Translations under genes and position numbers: made by a program
Notes under the pieces: generated by a model
Databases searched by the model: none
What the model saw: the letters and a program-made list of their open reading frames with translations, nothing else
What the model was told of the DNA's origin: nothing
In this document: positions 1 to 7,568 of the stretch, in pieces
How the letters are laid out: every line of letters starts with the position of its first letter
Position numbering within the stretch: the stretch's first letter is position 1
Assembly: GCA_964455395.1 (NCBI GenBank)
Contig: CAYVWB010000058.1
Span: 1 to 28,816 of the forward strand
Direction: 5' to 3'
Origin: CAYVWB01 sp964455395
GTDB lineage: Bacteria > Desulfobacterota > Desulfovibrionia > Desulfovibrionales > Desulfovibrionaceae
Length of the DNA stretch: 28,816 nucleotides

Positions 1-364
1 GCGGGATGACATGCACGCCGCCGGTGGGCATGGTGACGACGCCGCGCACGCCTCCCGGGCCCTCGTACTCCATCCGATAGCCGGGGCCCTCGTTGAGCAC
101 GACGAAGGGCGAATCGAACGCGGGCACCTGGATGTGCGGCGCATGCGCCGGCGTCACCCCCGGCGACTCCAGCGCAGCGAGCACCACCGAGTCCTCCTCC
201 GGCGAAGCGGCGAAAGGGCGCAAAGGCGCTGCGCCAAGGAGCCGCAGACGCTGCAGGATGGAGGACTCGGCTCCCGCGTCTACCTGCTGGGACGCGAGTT
301 TGCTGTCGTGTCGGCGTGAAGGATTGTCTTGCATGATGTGCTGAGCCGCGCGCGCTGTCGTCAC
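1..364 (-). CDS. Unknown protein, 3' end cut off by window edge
   Basis: An open minus-strand frame runs off the left edge, so the C-terminus is not visible. The end of the visible part reads like a real folded protein (IQVPAFDSPFVVLNEG, then YRMEYEGPGGVRGVVTMP, then TGGVHVIP). The N-terminal part is low-complexity, rich in Ala, Ser, Pro and charged residues. I do not recognise a family and assign no function. The start is uncertain: the frame is open back to about 499, with ATG codons at 499, 490, 448 and 334. I chose the GTG at 364 because only it has a plausible Shine-Dalgarno (CGGAG, 9 nt upstream). It is transcribed in the same direction as the AraC-type gene upstream, about 290 bp away, and could be its target or simply a neighbour. 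Confidence 0.5.
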   Translation of the reverse strand, partial: MTTARAAQHIMQDNPSRRHDSKLASQQVDAGAESSILQRLRLLGAAPLRPFAASPEEDSVVLAALESPGVTPAHAPHIQVPAFDSPFVVLNEGPGYRMEYEGPGGVRGVVTMPTGGVHVIP

Positions 365-652
365 GGTTGCATGCTCCGGGAGCGTGTCGCCTTGTCCGAA
401 GCGATGGTCCGATCCCCCTGCGCCGGTGGGGCTTGTTGCGCCCGACATCTCGTCGGGTCGCGCGGCCTCTTCATTAGTTCGGCTGTCCATCCGTGGCATG
501 CCGGGTCATGCCGGTGCAATGGGGTTGAACATGAATCGACGCGCGGCCATCCCGGCGGCTTCACCCGCTGGTCTACAACCAGCCTTGCCACCCCCCGCTG
601 CAGTCTTCGTCGCCGGTCTCACAAGCCCGGCGGCAACGCGCCGTGTGTGGTC

Positions 653-1585
653 TTACGCCTTGCGGAATTCCTTGGGACTCATGCCCGCTTTCTTCTTGAA
701 CAGCGTGGTGAAGTAACTCGCGCTGTCATACCCTATCCCTTGCGCAATGGTCTTGACGGACTGCTCCGTTTCGCGCAGCAGCGTCTTGGCGCGCTCCAGT
801 CGCAGCGCCGTCAGGGTCTTGCCCGGCGTCTCCCCCCGAGCGATCTTGTAGGCTCTGCAGAAGTAATACGGGGACAGCCCGGCAGCTGCGGCCATGGTCT
901 GCAGGGAGACGGCTTTCAACTCGCTCCCGGCAAGGTGCGCGTCTACCAGGGCGAGCTGCTCCATGGTCAATCCGCCTGCAATCGTCGGGGATTGCACGGC
1001 CCGTCGACAGCGCCGGCTCAGGAGTCTGGCGGCCAGAAACTGCGCCGCCGCCGTCACGAAGGCGTGGCCGTTTTCGTTCGGGTTGCGGACTTCCCGCGCG
1101 AGACTGTCGCAGATGGCGGCCGCTTCGGGGTCATGAACGCACAGGGAAGCGTCCACGACGAGGCAGTTCCAGCCGCCCAGACCGGCCTGACGCGCCAGCT
1201 TGTCCATCAACGCCGGCTCGAAGACCACCAGCATGTTGCGGGACCACGCCCTCCGCTCCGGACGCACGGCTTCCCCCGGCTCCGGACGCACGGTCCCACT
1301 CGCCGCCGCCAGGGACGGCGCAGCCAGCATGTCTCCGGGCGCCAACTCGAAATCCCGCGCCGGGGCCCCCTCGAACGCCACGCGCACCCGAGAGCGTCCT
1401 TGCAAGGCCACGTAGAGATATGGCCCAAGGCATGGACTCAAGGCGAAGACGTGCTCATGATCAAAATAGTCTATAACGGCGGCGTGCATGTGCGGCCACG
1501 CCAGCGCCACACTCGTCTGCGAGGTGGGCCGCACCAGTTCGCGAATGAATTCCGCCGGCGTCAAAGACTCTTGCCGGGACGCCAT
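653..1585 (-). CDS. AraC-family transcriptional regulator
   Basis: Cytoplasmic DNA-binding regulator, about 310 aa. The C-terminal hundred residues form the double helix-turn-helix of the AraC/XylS family: the first helix pair is around MAAAAGLSPYYFCRAYK, the linker contains LRLERAKTLL, and the second carries the family hallmark IAQGIGYDSASYFTTLFKK followed by GMSPKEFRKA at the very end. The N-terminal half is a cupin-like effector domain (YVALQGRSRVRVAF, then FELAPGDMLAAP) that would bind an unidentified small molecule. The start at 1585 is chosen over an upstream ATG at 1780 because it has a Shine-Dalgarno (AAGAGG) at the right distance and begins where family-like sequence begins. The ligand and targets cannot be read from sequence. 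Nearest candidates are the divergent exported protein at 2065 and the truncated gene downstream. Confidence 0.88.
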   Translation of the reverse strand: MASRQESLTPAEFIRELVRPTSQTSVALAWPHMHAAVIDYFDHEHVFALSPCLGPYLYVALQGRSRVRVAFEGAPARDFELAPGDMLAAPSLAAASGTVRPEPGEAVRPERRAWSRNMLVVFEPALMDKLARQAGLGGWNCLVVDASLCVHDPEAAAICDSLAREVRNPNENGHAFVTAAAQFLAARLLSRRCRRAVQSPTIAGGLTMEQLALVDAHLAGSELKAVSLQTMAAAAGLSPYYFCRAYKIARGETPGKTLTALRLERAKTLLRETEQSVKTIAQGIGYDSASYFTTLFKKKAGMSPKEFRKA

Positions 1586-2064
1586 ACAACCTCTTGATGA
1601 CTCTGTGACAGATACCCGTTCTCTATACGAAGTAAACAAAGATGTAAACACTGCGCCATACCATGCATCGCTCCCGGCGTCGTTCGCGCCGGAGCACGCC
1701 GCCGAGGGGCGGCCCGGCTCGCGGGAAAGCGCGGGTGGTTGTTCGTGAACAGACGTACACTCTGCGCCACGTGACATCAAGCCAGCACCGGTTGAGAAAC
1801 GACGTCCCCCAGGTGTATCCCGTCACCCCGCCGAGGTCGCGTCGTCCCGGCGAGGTCCCGCGGAATCCCGGCGATCAAGCGTCACATGCACGCATGCATA
1901 TACGAAAACATTGCTTCCCCATCGTTCATTACAATTATTTCATGTGTCAGGCGGCCATCGTCATCCAATCTCGCTCTGTTCTCCACATCCAGTGCACATG
2001 AACAGGGCATGGTCTGAACAATCATTCGGCATCAATCCGCCACCGCCACGTTTCAGGAGACTCC
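1586..2064. other. Divergent intergenic region (479 bp)
   Basis: This gap separates the divergent AraC-type gene and the exported hydrolase-like gene. It holds the possible minus-strand promoter near 1620-1648. A GC-rich stretch at about 1829-1880 contains three imperfect copies of a CCGGCGAGGTC-like word. An AT-rich island at about 1900-1945 is the most likely place for the plus-strand promoter, but I could not find a well-spaced -35/-10 pair there. No convincing gene is present; short open frames here lack ribosome-binding sites and family features. Confidence 0.5.
1620..1648 (-). promoter_or_regulatory. Possible promoter of the AraC-family gene
   Basis: On the minus strand a TTTACA (1648-1643) is followed 15 bp later by TATAGA (1627-1622), or 17 bp later by the overlapping TAGAGA. 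This is an AT-rich island about 35-60 bp upstream of the regulator start. A second GTTTAC lies between the elements. Spacing and matches are imperfect, so this is a weak call. Confidence 0.28.
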
Positions 2065-3399
2065 ATGCGACGCCTGCTTCTGCTCCCCCTTATCTGCATC
2101 GCCGTGCTGGGTTCCGCGATGCTTTTTTCCTCGCAAAGCGCAATCCACTGGCCTTCGTTGCTCTCTCGGTTCGAACTCTTCGCCGAGCCCAAGGCGCCGC
2201 TCTTCATCCCCCGGAAGACGCACCATGTGCAGCGCGCCCACGGCATGGAGATCTACCTGTTGGCGGCCGCCGGCAAGGGCGCAGCGCTCCCCCGCGACAT
2301 CGAAGCAGCTTTTGACGAACCCTGCGCCCTCGGCGTGGCTGTGCGTCACGGGGATGTGTGGTACACGGACTTCGCGACGTTGGCTGTCGACAACGTATCG
2401 ATACCGGCGACACAACGTCGTCCCCTGCGCGAGCTCCCCGGCTTGCAGCGCGTGCTCTGGTGCAAGGTGGAGCCCACCAGACCAGCCTACGCCAACAGCG
2501 ATGACACCCCGGGCTGGTGGGACGCCATCGAGTATCGGGAATTCGTCTGGGTGGAGGACGCGCCCGGCCTGCTCATGGCGGACGTCGCCCCCGTGGGTCT
2601 CTCCGGCGTGCTCTGGCGTGACGAACCCGTGGGAACCATGCGGTTCAAGGTCGCGTTGGAGTTCGATGACCACTGGCTCGCCACCCCGGGACGCGAAGCC
2701 GTGACCCGCCACGGCGACTTGCCCGGCGTGCGGCGCGTGGCGCGCATGGCGAACACGGGCATTGCTGCGGTGGACCACGCCTACGCCATGGCGAACCTTC
2801 CCTACATCTGGGGCAGCGCCAGTCCCCAGGGCGGCGGCTCGCCCCAGGGCCACCAGTCCGAGCACTTCATCGGCGCGGACTGCGCGGACATGATCGCCGC
2901 CGCGTGGCGGCGCGCCGGCGTCGCCTCCTTGCGCTACACCAGCGTACGGGACATGACGGCGGACTACGCTCGCTCGCCCCGCGCGTTCGTTCCGGCGGGT
3001 CTTTGGGAGCATGAAGCCGTGGCGTCCTCGAGTCCATCACGCCCCGCATCCAAGAAGGTGTACGTGGACGCGGAGGGCCGGCCGTTACCCATCCGGTCGA
3101 AGCACGATGCCGACATCTCGGAAGGCGTCCGCCTCGGCGCAGCAGTGCTCTGGGTCTATGGCGACGGCGCCAAGGGCCACGCGGCCCTGCTGGTGGAGGA
3201 TACCGCGCCGCTCGGTGTGCTGGACCCCACGGATCTGGCGCTGCACACCAGCTGGGGACCGCCCCGGGTGCAGCCTCTGGGCGCAATCCTGCGGGGGCTG
3301 ACGCCGCGTCTCGTGCTGAATCCGCCTGCTGAAGCGTCACGGGACGCCGACACGACGGTCCATGCTCAGGCAGACCACATCACCGACGAGCCAAGCTGA
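2065..3399 (+). CDS. Exported or lipid-anchored NlpC/P60-like cysteine hydrolase (putative)
   Basis: A 444-aa protein. Residues 1-25 are a hydrophobic signal or anchor segment (LLLLPLICIAVLGSAML), so it acts outside the cytoplasm. The middle and C-terminal parts suggest a papain-like fold of the NlpC/P60 kind: ANLPYIWGSAS (residues 243-253) precedes GADCADMIAAAW with Cys273, resembling the YxWGG...DCSG catalytic-cysteine region of cell-wall peptidases, and GHAALLVED with His372 resembles the catalytic histidine strand. The first 230 residues match nothing I recognise. The start has a clear Shine-Dalgarno (CAGGAGA). NlpC/P60 enzymes usually cleave peptidoglycan peptides; that role here is an inference. 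It stands alone, divergent from an AraC-type regulator, which may control it. Confidence 0.62.
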   Translation: MRRLLLLPLICIAVLGSAMLFSSQSAIHWPSLLSRFELFAEPKAPLFIPRKTHHVQRAHGMEIYLLAAAGKGAALPRDIEAAFDEPCALGVAVRHGDVWYTDFATLAVDNVSIPATQRRPLRELPGLQRVLWCKVEPTRPAYANSDDTPGWWDAIEYREFVWVEDAPGLLMADVAPVGLSGVLWRDEPVGTMRFKVALEFDDHWLATPGREAVTRHGDLPGVRRVARMANTGIAAVDHAYAMANLPYIWGSASPQGGGSPQGHQSEHFIGADCADMIAAAWRRAGVASLRYTSVRDMTADYARSPRAFVPAGLWEHEAVASSSPSRPASKKVYVDAEGRPLPIRSKHDADISEGVRLGAAVLWVYGDGAKGHAALLVEDTAPLGVLDPTDLALHTSWGPPRVQPLGAILRGLTPRLVLNPPAEASRDADTTVHAQADHITDEPS

Positions 3400-3501
3400 G
3401 AGCCACGCCGAGAACCATACCGGACGCCCCGTGTGTGAGCGCGCGTTCCATCCATATATAAGGATAGCGTTCCGGCGCGGACCCTCCTTTTCATCGGGAA
3501 T

Positions 3502-3515
3502 TTGACCTGGATCAA
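3502..3515. promoter_or_regulatory. FNR/CRP-family palindrome upstream of redox cluster
   Basis: TTGACctggATCAA is one mismatch from the FNR consensus TTGAT-N4-ATCAA. It is centred at 3508.5. A -10-like TACTGT at 3537-3542 would place transcription start near 3549, putting the box at about -40.5, the usual class II activator position. This suggests induction by an FNR, DNR or HcpR-like regulator under low oxygen or nitrosative conditions. The regulator is not in the window. Confidence 0.55.
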
Positions 3516-3548
3516 AGCGCTGCATGGTGCGTATTGTACTGTCGCGCC

Positions 3549-4412
3549 ATGACCACGCACCACCCAACGCCATCTTCCTACAGTATCGAGATCTGCCGCG
3601 GCGGCCGCGACGGTTCGTGTCGATTCGCCTTGCCCGCGCCAAATTCGCTTCCGGGGCGACTGGCCGCCGCCGTGGAAGCCGCAGGCTGGCCGGCATTCCT
3701 GCACGAACGGCTGAACGGAGCGTCTCCCCGCCATCATCAGCAATTCCGGGTTGCTGTAGCCGCCTGCGCCAACGGCTGCTCCCGGCCGCAGATCGCGGAC
3801 GTTGGCCTCGTGCTGACATGCCGGCCATCGCTCCACGAAGCGCTGTGTTCCCGGTGCGGCGACTGCGCCGAGGCCTGTCCGGACGGCCTTCTCCACATGC
3901 GCGCCGCAGGTCCCGCCCTGAACCACAGCCTGCGCTGCGAATGCCTGGGCTGTGGCCGCTGCGTGGCCGCCTGTCCGGCTGGCGCGTTGGGCGCACTGGA
4001 CCGGACGGCCTCGACGGGCGCACAAGGCGCGTCGCCGGCTCCGCTCGGATTCCGGGTTTTCGTGGGCGGCCGGCTCGGCAGACGCCCCCGGCTCGCAGAG
4101 GCGCTTCCCGGCCTCCACACCGGCGATGCCGTCTGTGCGTTGATGCAGCGCGTCCTTATGCTGCACATGACGCGGTTCCGTCATGGCGCGCGCCCGGGCG
4201 ACTCGGTGTCGGCGGCGGATTTCACCGATCTCGCAACCTCGATCGGTCAAGGCAATCCAGCACCCCAAAGCGCCCAGGGCCGGCAACCCGAGCCGGCGCG
4301 GCCCGCCCTTCAAACAACCTGCCCGGATGAACGCGCGCCCGACGACACAGCGGCCTCCGCGCGTCCCCCTTCGTCCCTTTCCTGTCCCGACATCAAGCGA
4401 GCGCGGTCATGA
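3549..4412 (+). CDS. Half-size nitrite/sulfite reductase-like protein with two 4Fe-4S clusters
   Basis: A 287-aa soluble iron-sulfur protein related to the C-terminal half of siroheme nitrite/sulfite reductases. Visible signs are VAACANGCSRPQIADVGL (residues 70-87, with the C-x3-C pair Cys73/Cys77) and FRVFVGGRLGRRPRLAEALPG (168-188 region), both typical of that family. Inserted between them is a two-cluster ferredoxin: Cys100/103/106/110 and Cys132/135/138/142, each CxxCxxCxxxCP. The first siroheme-cluster motif is C-x7-C (Cys16, Cys24) instead of the usual C-x5-C, so siroheme binding is uncertain. The tail after residue 225 looks disordered. The start at ATG 3549 has no Shine-Dalgarno and coincides with the predicted transcript start, hinting at leaderless translation; a TTG at 3534 is the alternative. 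The stop overlaps the next start (ATGA), so the two are coupled. Confidence 0.8.
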   Translation: MTTHHPTPSSYSIEICRGGRDGSCRFALPAPNSLPGRLAAAVEAAGWPAFLHERLNGASPRHHQQFRVAVAACANGCSRPQIADVGLVLTCRPSLHEALCSRCGDCAEACPDGLLHMRAAGPALNHSLRCECLGCGRCVAACPAGALGALDRTASTGAQGASPAPLGFRVFVGGRLGRRPRLAEALPGLHTGDAVCALMQRVLMLHMTRFRHGARPGDSVSAADFTDLATSIGQGNPAPQSAQGRQPEPARPALQTTCPDERAPDDTAASARPPSSLSCPDIKRARS

Positions 4413-5782
4413 CCGCTCCCCCGCACAACGCCTCCCCCCGGCCTGCAAGCTCTCCTCCCACGAAGACGCCGGAGCTGACGGCGCGCGCTGTCATCCTCAT
4501 CCCCAGCATGGCGTTGTTGCTGCTGAGCGCGCACGCCTTACGCCAAGGCGATCCGGGCCAGACTGCGGCGTGGGCGCTCTTGGCCGGTCTGCTTCTTACC
4601 GGAACGCCGTGGCCCCGCGCGGCGGCGCTGCTGGCGCTGGGGTGGGGGGCATTCGTCTGGGGGGAGACGGCGTGGATGCTCGTACGTATGCGGCAGGCGC
4701 TGGATCTGCCATGGATACGGTTGGCGCTCATCATGGCCGGGGTGATGACGTTCAACGCCGCCGGCATGGTCGTGCTCGCACGCAAGGCGCTCGATGCGGG
4801 GGCGCGGTGTTGGACACAAGCCGGCGCGTGGTTCGTCTGTGTGACGGTCCTCGGCGTTGCACGGGAGGCGGCTTCGTTTCCGATTCTGTTGGCGGATCGG
4901 CTGCCTGCCGACTTTGGGCCGTGGGGTTGGCTGCAGATCATGGTCATGGGATCGTATGCAGCGTGGCTGGCGGGTTTGGCTCATGCGCCGCGGGGACATC
5001 GTCGGGTGCGGCCGCGGGCGTGGTTCGCGTTTTCCCTCGTCTTTTTCGGGCAATTCGTCCTGGGCCTCACGGTCTCCCCCCTCTTCTTGATGACGGGGGA
5101 TCTGCACCTTCCCGTACCGGCGCTCATCGTTGGCGGGCCACTGTTTCGCGGGGACTTTTCCTTCATGCTCGCGCTATTCTGCGGCGCGGTGGCGCTCGTC
5201 GGGCCGGCGTGGTGCAGTCACCTGTGTTACATCGGCGCGTGGGACGACGCCATGGCGCGTCGCAGCGGCGCACCTCGAGGGGACGCCGGCCGCGCACTCT
5301 GGGCAGGTCGCGGCGCCACGTTGGCGCTTACCGTGACGGCGTCGCTGGGATTGCGCTGGCTGGGGGCGCCGTGGCCCATGGCGCTTGCGGCGGCCGCCGT
5401 CTTCGGGCTTGTCGGCGTGGGCGTCATGGTCGCCGTATCGCGCCGCCGGGGCCGCATGGTCCACTGTCTCACGTGGTGCCCCATCGGTTTGCTCAGCGTC
5501 ACGCTGGGTCGGCTCTCGCCCTGGCGCATGCGTACGGGAGCGGGGTGCGCGCAATGCGGCGCGTGCGCCACGGCATGTCGCTACAACGCCCTGACCCCCG
5601 CGGATATTCAACGCGGCCGGCCGGGTTTTTCCTGTACGCTTTGCGGAGAGTGCGCCGGGGCGTGCCCGCGATCGTCCATGGGATACCGCGCGCCGGGACT
5701 ATCGCCTGTGGCGGCGCGGGGCGTCTTTCTGGCGGTGACGCTGGGCCTGCACGCGGCGTTCATGGGGGTGGCGCGCCCATGA
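4409..5782 (+). CDS. NapH/NosR-like polytopic membrane 4Fe-4S protein
   Basis: A 457-aa integral membrane electron carrier. Hydrophobic segments lie at about 26-42, 52-66, 70-88, 102-124, 138-150, 172-190, 203-224, 250-266, 303-315, 323-343 and 433-452. Two CxxxC pairs flank membrane segments (WCSHLCYIGAW, Cys269/Cys273; HCLTWCPIG, Cys353/Cys357), the signature of NapH/NosR/CcoG-type proteins. A cytoplasmic-side ferredoxin follows, with clusters from Cys380/383/386/390 and Cys409/412/415/419. Known relatives move electrons between the quinone pool and soluble or periplasmic redox partners. The gene starts inside the stop of the preceding reductase-like gene and its own stop overlaps the next start, so all three are translationally coupled. 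It is plausibly the membrane partner of the upstream ferredoxin-reductase protein. Confidence 0.82.
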   Translation: MTAPPHNASPRPASSPPTKTPELTARAVILIPSMALLLLSAHALRQGDPGQTAAWALLAGLLLTGTPWPRAAALLALGWGAFVWGETAWMLVRMRQALDLPWIRLALIMAGVMTFNAAGMVVLARKALDAGARCWTQAGAWFVCVTVLGVAREAASFPILLADRLPADFGPWGWLQIMVMGSYAAWLAGLAHAPRGHRRVRPRAWFAFSLVFFGQFVLGLTVSPLFLMTGDLHLPVPALIVGGPLFRGDFSFMLALFCGAVALVGPAWCSHLCYIGAWDDAMARRSGAPRGDAGRALWAGRGATLALTVTASLGLRWLGAPWPMALAAAAVFGLVGVGVMVAVSRRRGRMVHCLTWCPIGLLSVTLGRLSPWRMRTGAGCAQCGACATACRYNALTPADIQRGRPGFSCTLCGECAGACPRSSMGYRAPGLSPVAARGVFLAVTLGLHAAFMGVARP

Positions 5783-6786
5783 GCCGTCCTGCCTCGACGC
5801 CTTCGTCGGCTCCTGTCCCGGATGCTGCGCAGTGGGATGACGACGTTTTCCGTGCAGCGGTGACCAGCCTCTGCGAGGACGACGACTGCGGCTGCCCGCG
5901 CTGCGGGGATTCCCGCCGTTACCCGTTGCAGGATGGCAGACGTCGGTGCGGCGGCTGCGGCTACACCTTCCACATGCTCACCCGGCGCTGGCTGAACCGC
6001 GGGGGTCTCTCCCTGCCGGGGTGGCGCTGTCTGCTGCAGTGCTTCGCCGAGGGCGAACCCGTCTCCTGCGCGGCCCAACGTCTCGATATCAAATATGACA
6101 CCGCGCTGAAGGCCTACGCCACGACGCGTTCGGCCGTGCTGGCGACGCTGCTGCAGGAAGCCTCGTCCGCCACCGAAAGCGCGGCCGGCTCGTCACGGAG
6201 GCGCGCTGCGGGTCCGGCCACGCTCTTCACCCACCGCGGCGAACTGCGCCGGTTCTGTCCCAACCTGCGCGACGAGGGTCCGCAGACGCTCTGCGAGGGG
6301 TGTCGCGCCACCGTCTTCCGGCTGGATCTTCTGACGCGTGCGGTTCGGCCGGGTGGGGAGACCCCGACGTCCACAACGCCGCCTGTGCTGGAGGATTCGG
6401 CGCCATCACGGTACGGTTTGAGCCTCCTCGCGTCCGTGAAAGCCCGCGAAGTGCTTGCGTGGCCCCTGCCCAAGAAGCAGTGGCGTTGCTTCATCCACAC
6501 GGACTCCTTCCAGGGCGCGCAGGCGCTGGTCTTCAGCTGTTGCCGGCTGGGGCGTGAGCTCTTTGCGGACCGCTTCACCCAGGCCCCGCTGACTCTCGAC
6601 TCGGCGAGCGATCTGAAGCCGTTCGTGGACGCGCATCTGGCGAGCCACAAGGCCATCAACCCCGAGTTCCATCCGCTGTATCTGGCGGAGGCGATATTCC
6701 GCTACAACAACCGCGGCATTCCGCTTTTTCCCCCTGTGCTCGCCTGTCTGTGCCGACGCATTCCCCATGCGTCTTCCCCTTCCTGA
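5779..6786 (+). CDS. IS1595/ISXO2-like transposase-derived protein, probably domesticated
   Basis: A 335-aa protein. Residues 39-60 form a zinc ribbon (CPRCG...CGGCG, Cys39/42/57/60), followed by a helix-turn-helix-like segment (about 80-115, LPGWRCLLQCFAEGEPVS, then KYDTALKAY). This is the N-terminal layout of IS1595-family transposases. The later IHTDSFQGAQAL (Asp242) resembles the second catalytic Asp motif, and HPLYLAEAIFRYNNRG (298-313) resembles the C-terminal E/N-R box. The first VEVDE-type catalytic motif is not visible; in its place sits a second cysteine group (Cys160, CEGC at 172-175). The ATG overlaps the stop of the NapH-like gene (ATGA), and I saw no obvious terminal inverted repeats or target duplications. 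I infer a resident operon member, perhaps a DNA-binding regulator, not a recent insertion. A degenerate IS remnant is the alternative. Confidence 0.72.
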   Translation: MSRPASTPSSAPVPDAAQWDDDVFRAAVTSLCEDDDCGCPRCGDSRRYPLQDGRRRCGGCGYTFHMLTRRWLNRGGLSLPGWRCLLQCFAEGEPVSCAAQRLDIKYDTALKAYATTRSAVLATLLQEASSATESAAGSSRRRAAGPATLFTHRGELRRFCPNLRDEGPQTLCEGCRATVFRLDLLTRAVRPGGETPTSTTPPVLEDSAPSRYGLSLLASVKAREVLAWPLPKKQWRCFIHTDSFQGAQALVFSCCRLGRELFADRFTQAPLTLDSASDLKPFVDAHLASHKAINPEFHPLYLAEAIFRYNNRGIPLFPPVLACLCRRIPHASSPS

Positions 6787-6809
6787 CGCCCCTCGCGGTT
6801 GGTTTTCGC

Positions 6810-6825
6810 ATCCCCGAGCGGGGAT
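6810..6825. repeat. Perfect 7-bp inverted repeat between operon parts
   Basis: ATCCCCG-ag-CGGGGAT is a perfect dyad with a 2-bp centre, 24 bp after the stop of the transposase-like gene. The very short centre makes it a poor RNA hairpin and a better protein-binding site. Its function is unknown. Confidence 0.4.
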
Positions 6826-6863
6826 ACTTCAGTCGTGTCAAGATGCGGGGCAACAGGAAACGC

Positions 6864-6906
6864 TTGGTTCGCCTCGTGCTCCTGCTATGGTTGCAGACAA
6901 TTGCAA
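6864..6906 (+). promoter_or_regulatory. Possible internal promoter with downstream operator
   Basis: TTGGTT (6864-6869) and TATGGT (6886-6891) are spaced by 16 bp, a moderate sigma70-like match. Overlapping the end of the -10 and covering the predicted start is the dyad TTGCA-gacaat-TGCAA (6891-6906), well placed for a repressor or a CRP-family protein. This would allow the two cytochrome genes to be expressed separately from the upstream three. Confidence 0.35.
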
Positions 6907-6932
6907 ACCCTTTCACTTGCAGGGAGCGCTGG

Positions 6933-7532
6933 ATGAAACGACTGTTGCGACCGCTCCTCTTCGTCGTCATCGGCATGGTGTTGGCCGTCCCCCTCATGCA
7001 TGTGGGGTATCAGGCCATGGTGGTGACCTCCACGCCGGAGTTCTGCGGATCCTGCCATGAAATCGCTCCGGCCGTGCGCGCGTGGCGGGCTTCCACCCAC
7101 GTCAACAACCAGCGAGGCATCGTGGCGGATTGCATGGACTGCCACTTGCCGCCCCCGGAAAACACCCTCCAGTTCTTCGCCATGAAGACGTACCACGGCA
7201 TGAAGGACGTTACATTCCACGTGCTGGAGGGTGTGGAGGGGTACGACAAGGAAGAGGCGCGCCAAGGCGTCTACGATGAAGTGACCAACGATACGTGCCT
7301 GCGCTGTCACGAGAACATCACGGCCATGCCTCACAGCCGCGGCGCCATGCTGGCGCACCGCGCCGTGCTGAACCCGCCCCCGAACGGCGCCGAGAAAACC
7401 TGCCTGGACTGCCACTACGACCTGGTGCACCAGCCGCGCACCGCCTTGCAGTATTCGCACCTGCGCGAGCTGCCCTACCAGGCCAAAGGTTTGCGGACAC
7501 TCTCCGTCCGACGTGCGGTGACGGATTCATAG
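6933..7532 (+). CDS. Tetrahaem NapC/NrfH-type quinol dehydrogenase
   Basis: A 199-aa membrane-anchored cytochrome c. Residues 4-28 are a single N-terminal transmembrane anchor, followed by four CxxCH haem sites with His at 42, 71, 126 and 161, the count found in NrfH and the NapC/NirT family. Such proteins oxidise menaquinol and hand electrons to a periplasmic multihaem reductase. Here the next gene, 36 bp downstream, is an octahaem HAO-like cytochrome; the pairing recalls the haoC-haoA arrangement of Campylobacterota. In NrfH a Met two residues after the first CxxCH is a haem ligand; here CGSCH is followed by Glu-Ile, so the first haem may be ligated differently. The start at 6933 is preferred over upstream in-frame starts because AGGGAG lies just upstream and the anchor begins there. 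Confidence 0.88.
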   Translation: MKRLLRPLLFVVIGMVLAVPLMHVGYQAMVVTSTPEFCGSCHEIAPAVRAWRASTHVNNQRGIVADCMDCHLPPPENTLQFFAMKTYHGMKDVTFHVLEGVEGYDKEEARQGVYDEVTNDTCLRCHENITAMPHSRGAMLAHRAVLNPPPNGAEKTCLDCHYDLVHQPRTALQYSHLRELPYQAKGLRTLSVRRAVTDS

Positions 7533-7568
7533 CCAATTCTGAACCCCCAGAGCAAAGGAGCCCCGCCC

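Noticed and set aside
329..1597. A 422-codon plus-strand open frame
   Set aside because: It lies antisense to the AraC-family gene, has Arg/His/Gly-rich composition without family features, and has no ribosome-binding site.
1829..1880. Possible tandem repeat or CRISPR-like array
   Set aside because: Only three short imperfect GC-rich words without regular spacers; no repeat-spacer structure occurs anywhere in the window.
1911..1935. TTGCTT...TACAAT as promoter of the 2065 gene
   Set aside because: The spacer is only 13 bp, too short for a sigma70 promoter.
4183..5778. Upstream part of the open frame that ends in the transposase-like gene
   Set aside because: It overlaps the reductase-like and NapH-like genes in another frame and is Arg/Gly-rich. 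The real gene in this frame starts at 5779, where the zinc-ribbon protein begins with an ATGA overlap.
5779..6786. A complete, active insertion sequence around the transposase-like gene
   Set aside because: I saw no terminal inverted repeats or target duplications by eye. Both ends of the gene fit the operon, and its start overlaps the upstream stop.
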